Shown: positions 43,021 to 51,531, counted from the first letter of the stretch. The stretch: 64,000 nt of DNA from Chloroflexota bacterium (GCA_029782215.1 JAKOVD010000107.1:1-64000), one strand, 5' to 3'. Numbers and translations: made by a program. The notes: a model not told the origin generated them from the sequence alone.

Positions 43021-43242
43021 ATGACGACAACGGTTAATGTTCATGAGGCCAAGACTCATCTGTCGAAGCTGCTTGAAAGGGTGATGAACGGTGAGCAGAT
43101 CATCATCGCCCGCGCCAACAAGCCTGTGGCGATGCTGACTCCTATCATCGAAACTCCGGCCAATCGCGTTCCGGGGAACGATGCAGGCAAGGTCATCATT
43201 CGGCCCGACTTCGATGAACCGCTGCCGGAGTTCGACGTGTGA
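43021..43242 (+). CDS. Phd/YefM-type antitoxin
   Basis: A 73-residue antitoxin: TTTVNVHEAKTHLSKLLERV, then GEQIIIARANKPVAMLTPI, a Phd/YefM DNA-binding fold, and an acidic C-terminal tail that would wrap the toxin. ATG 43003 overlaps the -10 box and cannot be on the transcript. I choose ATG 43021, with GGAGG at 43011-43015; ATG 43018 is too close to it. It overlaps the PIN toxin by 4 bp. The pair interrupts an otherwise metabolic region. Confidence 0.8.
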   Translation: MTTTVNVHEAKTHLSKLLERVMNGEQIIIARANKPVAMLTPIIETPANRVPGNDAGKVIIRPDFDEPLPEFDV

Positions 43243-43625
43243 AGGCATTGCTCGACACACACACGTTCCTGTGGTGGAATCTCGACGACCCGCGGCTGTC
43301 CGAGGTTGCGCGTTCCTTCATCGTTGACGGACGCAATGAGCTCTTTCTCAGCGCGGCCAGCGCTTGGGAAATCGCTATCAAGTACGCTCGGGGTCGGCTC
43401 GTGCTGCCTGAGTCGCCTGAACGCTATGTTGGCAGCCGCATGGCATACCACGGCATTCATCCTTTGCCGGTGCAGCTGAGCCATGCCCTTGGGGTTGCCG
43501 CTCTTCTTCCATTCCATAGCGATCCTTTCGATCGCCTGCTGGTTGTCCAGTGTCAGATGGAGAACATCCCCATCATCACCGCCGATGCTGCCATCGCCAC
43601 CTATGGCGTTGCTGTGATCTGGTAG
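43239..43625 (+). CDS. vapC: PIN-domain ribonuclease toxin (VapC-like)
   Basis: A 128-residue PIN-domain toxin starting with GTG that overlaps the antitoxin stop (GTGTGA). The acidic active site is complete: Asp in LLDTHTFLWW, Glu in SAASAWEIAIK, Asp in PFDRLLVVQ and Asp in IITADAAIA. Such proteins cleave tRNA or rRNA when freed from the antitoxin. Intact and probably functional. Confidence 0.85.
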   Translation: MKALLDTHTFLWWNLDDPRLSEVARSFIVDGRNELFLSAASAWEIAIKYARGRLVLPESPERYVGSRMAYHGIHPLPVQLSHALGVAALLPFHSDPFDRLLVVQCQMENIPIITADAAIATYGVAVIW

Positions 43626-43697
43626 GCTGCTGATGGTTCATTTCACTGTCTCCTACCGTCCATCCACCACGCTCAAGTCTTGTTCACAGGTGACCCC

Positions 43698-44735
43698 ATG
43701 TTGACGTACCAACCCGGCGAGCTTCCTCTTATCCCCACGCAGGTTATCGGCAGCCACGGCGTGCCCGGCTGGATCTGGATGGTGCGCGATGCCGTGGCGG
43801 AGGGCAAGATGGGGCCCTTCGACATCGATGAGGCGCTCAAAGACGCGGTCAAGCTCAGCATCTGGGATATGGAGCAGGCAGGCGTCGACATCATCTCGGA
43901 CGGCGAGATGCAGCGGGCGGACTTCACCTGGCACTTCCACGGCAAGGTGCACGGTCTACAGCCGCTCGAATACCCGCGCAAGCTGGGCTACCCCGGACCT
44001 GACCAGCTCGACGCCTTCCGCGCCGTGGCGCCCCTCTCCGTCCCCAACGGTTATGGCCACGACGACGAGTTCCTCTACGCCGCCAGCCTGACCCGGAAGC
44101 CTCTGATCTCGCCGATCCAGAGTCCCGTCACCCAGGCTTTCCGCATCGACCCCGGCGACATTTACAGGAACAAGGGCGAGGTGGCCTGGGCGCTGGTACC
44201 CTACATCAACCAGGAGCTGAAGGCTGTGGTGGCCGCCGGCTGCAAGCACGTGCAGTTCGACGAACCGGCCTACTGGATCGTGCCGGGGGGCATGGAGGAG
44301 ATGGTCGAGATCTTCAATGCCTGCGTCGAAGGCGTCGAGGCGACCATCGGCTTTCACCTTTGCTTCGGCAACTTCCGCGGGCGCCCGGCTACCTCGCACC
44401 GCAGCTTTGCCGCCTTTGCCCCCTATTTCAAGGACCTGAACGTCGACGTCATGCACATCGAGTTCGCCAACCGCAACATGTACGAGGTCGAGCTCTGGGA
44501 GAAATACGGCGGCGACAAGATCCTGTGCGCCGGCATCATCGACGTCAAGGGCCGCAGCGTCGAGCCGGTGGAAGTGGTCGCCGACCGCATTCGCACCTGC
44601 CTGCGCTACTGCGCCCCGGACAAGCTGTGGGTGGCGCCTGACTGCGGCTTCAGCCAGACGGTACGCTGGGTGGCCAACGAGAAGATGCGGGTGATGGTCG
44701 AAGCGGCGGCCCAAGTGCGGGCCGAGGTGGCTTGA
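43698..44735 (+). CDS. MetE C-terminal-like (cobalamin-independent methionine synthase family) protein
   Basis: A 345-residue TIM barrel related to the catalytic half of MetE. The Zn ligands are recognisable: His and Cys in GFHLCFGNFRG, Glu in MHIEFANR and Cys in VAPDCGFSQT. The N-terminal half of true MetE is missing, so it probably does not use folate in the classical way. Short MetE-like proteins often use other methyl donors or have unrelated roles. It starts a four-gene run with an unknown protein, a URO-D-like protein and a lyase. Confidence 0.75.
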   Translation: MLTYQPGELPLIPTQVIGSHGVPGWIWMVRDAVAEGKMGPFDIDEALKDAVKLSIWDMEQAGVDIISDGEMQRADFTWHFHGKVHGLQPLEYPRKLGYPGPDQLDAFRAVAPLSVPNGYGHDDEFLYAASLTRKPLISPIQSPVTQAFRIDPGDIYRNKGEVAWALVPYINQELKAVVAAGCKHVQFDEPAYWIVPGGMEEMVEIFNACVEGVEATIGFHLCFGNFRGRPATSHRSFAAFAPYFKDLNVDVMHIEFANRNMYEVELWEKYGGDKILCAGIIDVKGRSVEPVEVVADRIRTCLRYCAPDKLWVAPDCGFSQTVRWVANEKMRVMVEAAAQVRAEVA

Positions 44736-44739
44736 TCCG

Positions 44740-45768
44740 ATGCTCAAGTTCGCCTACAACGACACCATCAAACGCATGCTGCGCGTGGATGACTTCTCCA
44801 CGCTGGGCGTCTCCACGCAGACCCTGGCCGAAGAGGCGATCTGGGGCGAGCGCATCGAGGAAGCCATCGCCCTGGTCGACTACTTCCACCAGGAGATGCG
44901 GATCATGCACGGCATCCTCACGACCTGGCTCAAGGACATCATGCGGTTCATCGTCCAGCATGGGGGGCCCTCGGAAAATGGCGCTGCCATCGCCCAGGCG
45001 CTGATCGGGACCTGGGAGACCTACCCCTTCGGCGAAGCGCTGCGGGAACGCTGTAAGGAGACCATCCGCGCCAGCGCCCATGACGCCTTGTTGGCCGACG
45101 AGGCCATCGACATGCTCGATCGCATGCGCCTCGAGTTTAAGGTCCCGCACGACGTGCTCGTGGCCTGGGTGCAGAACCTTCTGACCGAGATCGCCGGGCG
45201 CTGGGGCGAGGACAAGGTGCTGGAGTCGATCCTGGAGACGCACCAGAGCATCTGGGGCGACCGCTACGAAAACTGGCTGAAGATGACGCCGCATGAGCGC
45301 ATGGCCCTGACGGTCGAGGGGATGCGCGGCGGGCACTTCAGCGGCGAACGACGCCGAGGGGATATGACCCTGCGCGACGATGGGGACCGCCTGGTCATGG
45401 TCATGGAGCTGTGCGGGAGCGGCGGCGTGCTTCGCCGCGGCGATCCGGAGACCGGCCGTGCGCCACACCCCGTGGGCGAGCACGGCGTCAACCAGACGCC
45501 GCACGATTGGACCTGGCAGAAGACAGGGGTCCACTGGTACTGCTCGCACTGCGCCATCGCCATGGAATGGCTGCCCGGTCGCCAGAAAGGCCGGCTGTTG
45601 CGCCCCCTTGACCACGTCATGGACCCGAAGGCGCCCTGCACCTGGTATGTCTACAAGGATGAGGACAAGACGCGTGCCTACCACTACCCGCGCACCGGCG
45701 TCCCGACGCTTCCCGGCGCCCCAGGCACGGGCGAAGACTGGCGGCAGGAATATCCAGGTGGGAGCTGA
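44740..45768 (+). CDS. Unknown protein with helical N-terminus and Cys/His-rich C-terminus
   Basis: A 342-residue protein I do not recognise. Residues 1-180 look helical (TQTLAEEAIWGERIEEAIAL, WLKDIMRFIVQHGG). The C-terminal part has ELCGSGGVL, a GEHGVNQTPHDWTW segment, YCSHCAIAMEW and APCTWYVYKDE, giving four Cys and several His that could bind Zn or an iron-sulfur cluster. It starts 4 bp after the MetE-like gene and ends 6 bp before a URO-D-like gene, so it is probably a subunit or partner of those methyltransferase-like proteins. Confidence 0.6.
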   Translation: MLKFAYNDTIKRMLRVDDFSTLGVSTQTLAEEAIWGERIEEAIALVDYFHQEMRIMHGILTTWLKDIMRFIVQHGGPSENGAAIAQALIGTWETYPFGEALRERCKETIRASAHDALLADEAIDMLDRMRLEFKVPHDVLVAWVQNLLTEIAGRWGEDKVLESILETHQSIWGDRYENWLKMTPHERMALTVEGMRGGHFSGERRRGDMTLRDDGDRLVMVMELCGSGGVLRRGDPETGRAPHPVGEHGVNQTPHDWTWQKTGVHWYCSHCAIAMEWLPGRQKGRLLRPLDHVMDPKAPCTWYVYKDEDKTRAYHYPRTGVPTLPGAPGTGEDWRQEYPGGS

Positions 45769-45774
45769 GCGGCG

Positions 45775-46854
45775 ATGACCCCCAAAGCACAACTGTTGGC
45801 CCATTTGGCGGGGCAGGACGACGGATCGCCTCTATATGTGCCCAACCTCTCGCTCTGGTACGAGTGGCACGCGGGACGAGGCACTTTGCCCGAAGGCTGG
45901 AAGGGCTTCAGCCTGGTGCAGGTGCTGCACGCCCTGGACGCACCGACATGGCTGACGTCCCGCTGCTTTCGCCTGGACCGGGGCGGCGTGAAGCGCCTGG
46001 TGCACAAGCGGGCTGGCGAACGGGTCATCCGTCACGTGGCCCCTTCCGGCACCCTGGTCGAACGCTGGAGCCTGGGGCCGGACGGCGACTGGTGGCAGAC
46101 CGAGTACCCGGTGAAGACGATCGCCGACCTGGAGATCCTTAAGGAGATCATCGAGCGGCGCGCCTACACGCTGCGCCTGGTCGAGGCCAGGGCCCTGGCA
46201 GGCGAGCTGGGCGACGACGGCGTCGTGGCCCTGGAGCTGCCGCGGCGACCCTTTGCCCAGTTGTGCCTGGAGTGGCTGGGTTGGACTGACGGCCTGATGC
46301 TGCTGATGGACGCCACCGACCTGGTGGACGAGATCCTAACCGCGCTCGAAAGCAAAGTGCAGGCACTGGTTGCCGCTGTGGCGGCCCTGCCTTTCGACGT
46401 TGCCTATTCGCCCGACAACCTGGACGCTGCCTTCATCTCGCCGGGATATTTCCGCAGCTACCTGGCCGAAAGCTTCGGCGCCAGCGCCGAGATCATGCAC
46501 CGGCAGGCCAGGCTCCTGATCACCGGCACGGGTGGTCCCATCCGGCGCTTGCTGCCGCTTCTGGCCGAGACCGGCGTGGACGGCATCGACGGCATTGCTG
46601 GCCCGCCCCAGAGTGACGCCACCCTGGAGGAAGCGCGGGCCTTGACCGGTCCCGGTCTGGCGCTGTGGGGCGGTATTCCCCAGGACGTGCTGCTGCCGGC
46701 GTGCAGCGACGAGGAGTTCCAGGCCAGCGTGCGCCAGGCCGCGCGTGCCGCATCGGGCCACCGCGGCCTGCTCATCGGCGTCGCCGACCGCGTCCCCGTG
46801 GATGCCGATTTATCACGGCTGAAGGCTATTCCGGATGTGATACGTGATGCGTAA
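45775..46854 (+). CDS. Divergent URO-D family protein lacking the His-x-Cys site
   Basis: A 359-residue protein with URO-D-like ends (MTPKAQLLAHLAGQDDGSP, ALWGGIPQDVLLPACSDEEF and GLLIGVADRVPVDADLSRL). At the place where the other two URO-D-like proteins here have YH(T/S)CG, it reads LITGTGGPIRRL, so the putative metal ligands are gone. It may bind substrate without methyl transfer, or pair with the MetE-like protein. The last residues VIRDA and the stop codon come from a heptamer repeat (46837-46878). Confidence 0.65.
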   Translation: MTPKAQLLAHLAGQDDGSPLYVPNLSLWYEWHAGRGTLPEGWKGFSLVQVLHALDAPTWLTSRCFRLDRGGVKRLVHKRAGERVIRHVAPSGTLVERWSLGPDGDWWQTEYPVKTIADLEILKEIIERRAYTLRLVEARALAGELGDDGVVALELPRRPFAQLCLEWLGWTDGLMLLMDATDLVDEILTALESKVQALVAAVAALPFDVAYSPDNLDAAFISPGYFRSYLAESFGASAEIMHRQARLLITGTGGPIRRLLPLLAETGVDGIDGIAGPPQSDATLEEARALTGPGLALWGGIPQDVLLPACSDEEFQASVRQAARAASGHRGLLIGVADRVPVDADLSRLKAIPDVIRDA

Positions 46855-46878
46855 TGCGTGATGCGTAAGTCGTAAGGC
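46837..46878. repeat. Heptamer repeat tract supplying a gene's 3' end
   Basis: Six 7-nt units (GTGATAC, GTGATGC, GTAATGC, GTGATGC, GTAAGTC, GTAAGGC). The URO-D-like gene's TAA stop (46852-46854) lies in the third unit. Confidence 0.8.
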
Positions 46879-46937
46879 GGGCGAGGAGACCTCGCCCCTA
46901 CACCCTGTGGGATCCGTTGGGCGAGGAGACCTCGCCC
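46879..46937. repeat. Two copies of a 19-bp palindrome
   Basis: GGGCGAGGAGACCTCGCCC occurs at 46879-46897 and 46919-46937, each followed by CTAC. Each copy is an 8-bp perfect stem with a 3-nt loop. It has the form of a REP-type element and could act as a terminator-like structure before the lyase gene. Confidence 0.75.
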
Positions 46938-46967
46938 CTACCTCCAATCTGCCACCTGCTACCCACG

Positions 46968-48305
46968 ATGCCCTCCAACGTCATTGATTCCACCCTTTTT
47001 CGAGAGATGTACGGCAGCGACGCCCTGCGCCAGGTGTTCACCGATGAGGCTATGGTGCAGTGTTGGCTTGACTACGAGGCGGCGCTGGCACGGGCCGAGG
47101 CGGCGTCGGGACTCGTGCCTGAAGCCGCGGCCGCCGAGATCACGGCCAAGGCGAGGGTGGAGATGATCGACTTCGCCCGGCTCAAGCAGGGCATCGAGGA
47201 CGCCACACACGAGCTGGTGCCTTTGATCTGGCAGCTCTCGGCCTTATGCGAGGGGGATGCAGGTGGCTATGTGCATTGGGGTGCGACGACGCAGGATGTG
47301 ACCGACACCGGCTTGATGATGCAGCTCCAGCGGGCGCACGGCATCGTCCTGGCGGACCTGCAGCGGCTGGCCGCGGCGCTGGCGGCGCTGGCGCGTCGCG
47401 AGCGTAACACGATCATGCCCGGGCGCACCCACGGCCAGCACACGCCTCCCATCACCTTCGGGTTTAAGGTGGCGGGTTGGCTGGACGAAGTCCGGCGCCA
47501 CATCGAGCGCATGCAGGACATGGCGCCGCGGGTGTTTGTCGGGCAGTTTGCGGGCGCCGCCGGCACCCTGGCCTCCGTGGGCGAAGTCGGGCTGGCGATC
47601 CAGGAGCGGCTCCTGGCTGACCTGGGACTGGGTGTGCCGGCGATCGGCTGGCACCAAAGCCGCGACCGTGTGGCCGAATATGGCTGCGTGCTGGGCATGG
47701 TGGCCGCCACCATGGGGCGCATCGCCCATGAAGTCATCATGCTGCAGAAGTCTGAGGTCGCCGAGCTGGAAGAGCCCTACCAGCGCGGGAAGGTTGGTTC
47801 CAGCACCATGCCGCACAAGCGCAACCCCATGATCTGCGAGGGCATTGTGGCCGAAGCGCGCATGGCAAGGGGCCTGGTGCCGACGTTGATGGGCGCCATG
47901 GAGTCGGAGCACGAGCGCGATTGGGCCGCAGTGCACATCGAATGGGCGGTGGCGCCGGAGTTGAGCATCCTCACGGGTGGGGCCGTGGCGCACACGCTGC
48001 GCGTGATCGAGGGGCTGCTTGTGTACCGGGAGCGGATGCGGCGCAACCTCGACATCCTCTACGGTCTGCCGTTGTCGGAAGCGGTGATGCTGAGCCTGGG
48101 CGAAGCCCTCGGCAGGCAGGCAGCGCACGAGGTGGTGTACGATGCCTCGATGAAGGCTTTTGAACAGGAAAGGCCGCTGGCCGATCTGCTCATGGCAGAC
48201 CCGCGGGTGACGGCGCACCTGACGCAAGACGCGATCGAGGCCATGCTGCAGCCGGAGAACTACACGGGGTTGTGCGGGGCGTTTGTCGATCGGGTGCTGA
48301 GCTAG
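46968..48305 (+). CDS. Fumarase-superfamily lyase (adenylosuccinate lyase / PcaB-like)
   Basis: A 445-residue homotetrameric-type lyase. The superfamily signature GSSTMPHKRNP is complete, with THGQHTPPITFG and GATTQDVTDTG upstream. The start ATG 46968 is chosen because it opens the usual STLFREMYGSDALRQVFTD. The sequence is closer to 3-carboxymuconate cycloisomerase and adenylosuccinate-lyase-like enzymes of catabolic loci than to purB. It could eliminate an amine or fumarate-like group from an intermediate of this cluster. Substrate unknown. Confidence 0.78.
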   Translation: MPSNVIDSTLFREMYGSDALRQVFTDEAMVQCWLDYEAALARAEAASGLVPEAAAAEITAKARVEMIDFARLKQGIEDATHELVPLIWQLSALCEGDAGGYVHWGATTQDVTDTGLMMQLQRAHGIVLADLQRLAAALAALARRERNTIMPGRTHGQHTPPITFGFKVAGWLDEVRRHIERMQDMAPRVFVGQFAGAAGTLASVGEVGLAIQERLLADLGLGVPAIGWHQSRDRVAEYGCVLGMVAATMGRIAHEVIMLQKSEVAELEEPYQRGKVGSSTMPHKRNPMICEGIVAEARMARGLVPTLMGAMESEHERDWAAVHIEWAVAPELSILTGGAVAHTLRVIEGLLVYRERMRRNLDILYGLPLSEAVMLSLGEALGRQAAHEVVYDASMKAFEQERPLADLLMADPRVTAHLTQDAIEAMLQPENYTGLCGAFVDRVLS

Positions 48306-48363
48306 CCGCCGGAGCTGCGAGCGCCGGCCGGCCGCAGCCGGCAGCATAGGGCGTTGACCGCAA

Positions 48364-48389
48364 CCGGAGGTCCGTGGCCTCCGGCCTTT
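48364..48389 (+). terminator. Probable intrinsic terminator after the lyase gene
   Basis: CCGGAGG (48364-48370) pairs with CCTCCGG (48378-48384) around a 7-nt loop and is followed by CCTTT. The next promoter starts 40 bp later. Confidence 0.5.
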
Positions 48390-48431
48390 GCGCGTCTGTA
48401 GTCATTTGTCGGGTTTTGTCGGAGTTATATA

Positions 48432-48460
48432 TTGACAAAATATTGACAATATGCTATTCT
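48432..48460 (+). promoter_or_regulatory. Promoter of the SDR/DUF2867 gene
   Basis: TTGACA (48432-48437), 17 bp, TATTCT (48455-48460) with an extended -10 TG at 48452-48453. A second TTGACA lies at 48443-48448. The upstream part is very similar to the promoter at 50050. Confidence 0.7.
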
Positions 48461-48550
48461 GAATTTGTACAGGTTGGCGAAACCAAGAGCACTCACAGCC
48501 TGACAAAAGCGGTAGCCCTTGATTGCAGATGGCTTGGAGGCAAAAAGACG

Positions 48551-50053
48551 ATGGCATACCCCGAACTGGTTCTGGTCAGCGGCGCAACCGGCTACGTGGG
48601 CGGCAGACTGGTCCCACGCTTGATCGAAAGCGGCTATCGCGTCCGCGTCCTTGTCCGCGACCCGGCTCGCCTCCAGGGCCGTCCGTGGCGCAGCCAGGTG
48701 GAAGCGTCGCAGGGCGACGTCCTGAAACCGGACAGCCTGGAGGTGGCCATGCAGGGGGTGGATGCCGCCTACTACCTGGTGCACAGCATGAGCGGGCACC
48801 AGGACTTTCACGAGCGTGACCTGGTGGCGGCCCGCAACTTCGGGGCTGCGGCCAAGGCCGCGGGCGTGAAGCGCATCATCTACCTCGGCGGTCTCGGCGA
48901 CCCCGACGCCGATCTCTCCCAACATCTGCGCTCACGCCAGGCGACCGGCAGGGCGCTGGGCGAAAGCGGTGTTCCGGTCACGGAGTTCCGTTCGGCGATC
49001 GTGGTGGGCTCGGGCAGTGTGTCTTTTGAGATGATCCGGAATCTGACCGAGCGCCTGCCGGCCATGATCTGTCCCCGCTGGGTCTACACCCGCGTCCAGC
49101 CGATCGCCATCCGCAACGTGCTCGACTACATGGTGGCTGCCCTGGCAACCCCGGCCAGCGCTGGCCGCGTCGTCGAGATCGGAGGCGCCGATGTGCTCAC
49201 CTACGGCGAGATGATGACTCAGTATGCCGAGGTGCGCGGCCTGCGCCGCTGGCTCATCGCGGTGCCTGTCCTGACACCCCGCCTGTCTTCCTACTGGGTG
49301 CATTGGATGACGCCGGTGCCGGCCGAGATTGCCCGGCCCCTGATCGACGGGCTGCGCAATGAGGTGGTGGTGCGTGACGACACCGCCAGTCAGATCTTCC
49401 CGGACATCCAGCCCATGGACTATCGCACCGCAGTCGCCCGCGCCCTGGCCAAGCTCGACGCCGGTGAGGTAGAGACCGCCTGGAGCGATGCCCTGTCCAG
49501 CAGTCGCGGCGACCGGCCCTCGGTCGTGCTCAAAAGCCAGGAAGGCATGATCATTGAGCAGCGCCAGCGCGAGGTGGCGGCGCCGGCTGACCGGGTCTTT
49601 GGCGTGTGCACCAGCCTGGGCGGTGAACGGGGCTGGCTCTACTGGAACTGGGCCTGGCAAGTGCGCGGCTGGGTCGATCGCCTGTTTGGTGGCGTTGGCT
49701 TGCGCCGCGGCCGGCGCCATCCCTCGGAACTGCGCGTGGGCGAGGCAGTCGATTTCTGGCGGGTTGAGGCGGTAGAGCCAGACCGGCTCCTGCGGCTGCG
49801 TGCGGAGATGAAGGTCCCCGGACGGGCATGGCTGCAGTTCGAGGTCAAACCCCTGGAAGACGGCCGCTCGGCCCTCAAGCAGACCGCGTTCTTCGCGCCC
49901 AAGGGCCTGGCAGGGCTGGCCTATTGGTACATCCTCTATCCGGTGCACGGGTACATCTTCTCCGGCATGATCCGCCGCACCGCCGAGAGGGCGGAGAGGG
50001 CGTCCGCCAATGAGGCCGAAAAAATATCGACAACACTGCCACGTGTATATTGA
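48551..50053 (+). CDS. SDR (NAD-epimerase-like) protein with C-terminal DUF2867
   Basis: A 500-residue two-domain protein. Residues 1-300 are an atypical extended SDR with SGATGYVGGRLVPRL and no obvious YxxxK, as in NmrA-like proteins. Residues 350-490 are a DUF2867/START-like domain with EVAAPADRVFGVCTSLGGER and SALKQTAFFAPKGLAGLAYW. Proteins of this architecture are widespread in light- or stress-induced loci (recalled). The stop codon overlaps the -35 box of the next gene's promoter. Confidence 0.78.
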   Translation: MAYPELVLVSGATGYVGGRLVPRLIESGYRVRVLVRDPARLQGRPWRSQVEASQGDVLKPDSLEVAMQGVDAAYYLVHSMSGHQDFHERDLVAARNFGAAAKAAGVKRIIYLGGLGDPDADLSQHLRSRQATGRALGESGVPVTEFRSAIVVGSGSVSFEMIRNLTERLPAMICPRWVYTRVQPIAIRNVLDYMVAALATPASAGRVVEIGGADVLTYGEMMTQYAEVRGLRRWLIAVPVLTPRLSSYWVHWMTPVPAEIARPLIDGLRNEVVVRDDTASQIFPDIQPMDYRTAVARALAKLDAGEVETAWSDALSSSRGDRPSVVLKSQEGMIIEQRQREVAAPADRVFGVCTSLGGERGWLYWNWAWQVRGWVDRLFGGVGLRRGRRHPSELRVGEAVDFWRVEAVEPDRLLRLRAEMKVPGRAWLQFEVKPLEDGRSALKQTAFFAPKGLAGLAYWYILYPVHGYIFSGMIRRTAERAERASANEAEKISTTLPRVY

Positions 50054-50078
50054 CAAAACATGAACACCGTGCTATGAT
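50050..50078 (+). promoter_or_regulatory. Promoter of the MFS transporter gene
   Basis: TTGACA (50050-50055), 17 bp, TATGAT (50073-50078), extended -10 TG at 50070-50071. It shares ATATTGACAAAA and TGCTAT with the promoter at 48432, suggesting common control. Confidence 0.7.
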
Positions 50079-50211
50079 GTGATGGTAGTCAGTTGCCGGC
50101 AGCAACACAGAACAGACTACGGGCTTCCTCCTTCAGAACCCGTCACCAACAACGACTTGCCTCATGGTGGCGGGTTCACTTTTCCAGACAGCAGACAGCT
50201 GCCCGCCGCAA

Positions 50212-50241
50212 CCTCCAACCTCCAACCTCCAACCTCCAACC
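50212..50241. repeat. Heptamer tract in the leader of the MFS gene
   Basis: Four CCTCCAA units plus a partial one lie about 35 bp upstream of the start codon. Confidence 0.75.
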
Positions 50242-50274
50242 CTTTTTACCTGCAACTCTTCCCAGGGAGTCGCT

Positions 50275-51531
50275 ATGGGTCGCAACCGTCTTCTTGCCAT
50301 CTTCCTCATTGTCTTCGTCGATCTGCTCGGCTTTGGACTCATCCTGCCGCTTCTGCCCTTTTACGCTTCCAGCTTCGGCGCCAACGCCTTCATCGCCAGC
50401 CTGCTGGTGGCTTCCTATGCAGCCGCCCAGCTCATCGGCGCCCCCCTGCTTGGGCGGCTCTCCGATCGCTATGGCCGGCGGCCCATTCTCCTGGTCAGTC
50501 TTTTCGGGACCTTCGTGGGGTTCCTGCTCCTGGGCTTTGCCCAGTCGCTGTGGATGCTCTTCGCCAGCCGCATTATCGATGGACTTACCGGCGGGAACAT
50601 CTCAGTCGCCCAGGCCTACATTGCCGATGTGACGGACCCCAAGGATCGGGCCAAGAGCTTCGGCCTGATCGGCGCCGCCTTCGGTCTTGGCTTCATCATC
50701 GGTCCTGCGGCCGGGGGCGTGCTCAGCCAGGCTGGCGCTTCGCTGCCCTTGACAATGGGCATCGAGTGGCAGTATGCCCTGCCTGCCTTCGTAGCGGCTG
50801 GGTTATCCCTGCTCAACTTGATTCTCGTTTACTTCCTGCTGCCGGAATCGCTCTCGGTTGAGGCCCGGGCGGAGCTGGCTAAGCGTCCCAAGGCCGAATT
50901 CAACCTTGCTGCCCTGCGCGCCACCTTTGCCCGCCCGCTGGTAGGCCCGCTCCTCCACACGCGGTTCTGGTTTGCCCTCGCCTTTTCCACGTTCCAGGCG
51001 GTCTTCCCGCTTTACGCCGCCTACCGCTTTGGGTTGACGGCTGTGACCACTGCCTACGTGCTCACCTACACGGGCGTGCTCGTCGTGCTCGTGCAGGGCG
51101 TGGGGATTCGCTACATCGCCGCCCGCTTCGACGAAAGGCGGCTATTGTTGTGGGCATGCCTGCTCATGTCGCCGTCGCTGCTCCTGTGGGGACTGGCCCC
51201 CACGGTCGCCTTCCTGCTGGTGGTGCTCATCCCCATCGCCCTGGCCGGCGGCGTCTTCACCACCGTCATCAGCAGCGCCCTGAGCAAGTCGGTGGGCTTC
51301 CAGGAGATCGGCGGCATCCTTGGCTTGTCCACCTCCCTGGAGAGCGCCAGCCGGGTTGCCGGTCCCACGATCGGCGGCGCCCTCCTGCAGTGGTTGGGTA
51401 CGGCGGCGCCTGGCGTTTTTGGCGCCATCCTGACCGGTGTGCTGGCCAGCTTCGTTTGGCGGCGCGTCGTCAACGGACCAGCGCCCGTCATCGTCCCGGC
51501 GCCTGTCTTCGCCGAGGCTGTCGAAGCTTAG
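50275..51531 (+). CDS. MFS drug/metabolite exporter, TetA-like
   Basis: A 418-residue major facilitator protein with about 12 transmembrane segments. The start ATG 50275 follows AGGGAG. The first helix is LLAIFLIVFVDLLGFGLILP and MFS motif A is GRLSDRYGRRPILL; motif C-like IGPAAGG is present. It most resembles 12-TM proton antiporters of the TetA group. An in-frame upstream extension is made only of repeat sequence and is rejected. Substrate unknown. Confidence 0.82.
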   Translation: MGRNRLLAIFLIVFVDLLGFGLILPLLPFYASSFGANAFIASLLVASYAAAQLIGAPLLGRLSDRYGRRPILLVSLFGTFVGFLLLGFAQSLWMLFASRIIDGLTGGNISVAQAYIADVTDPKDRAKSFGLIGAAFGLGFIIGPAAGGVLSQAGASLPLTMGIEWQYALPAFVAAGLSLLNLILVYFLLPESLSVEARAELAKRPKAEFNLAALRATFARPLVGPLLHTRFWFALAFSTFQAVFPLYAAYRFGLTAVTTAYVLTYTGVLVVLVQGVGIRYIAARFDERRLLLWACLLMSPSLLLWGLAPTVAFLLVVLIPIALAGGVFTTVISSALSKSVGFQEIGGILGLSTSLESASRVAGPTIGGALLQWLGTAAPGVFGAILTGVLASFVWRRVVNGPAPVIVPAPVFAEAVEA

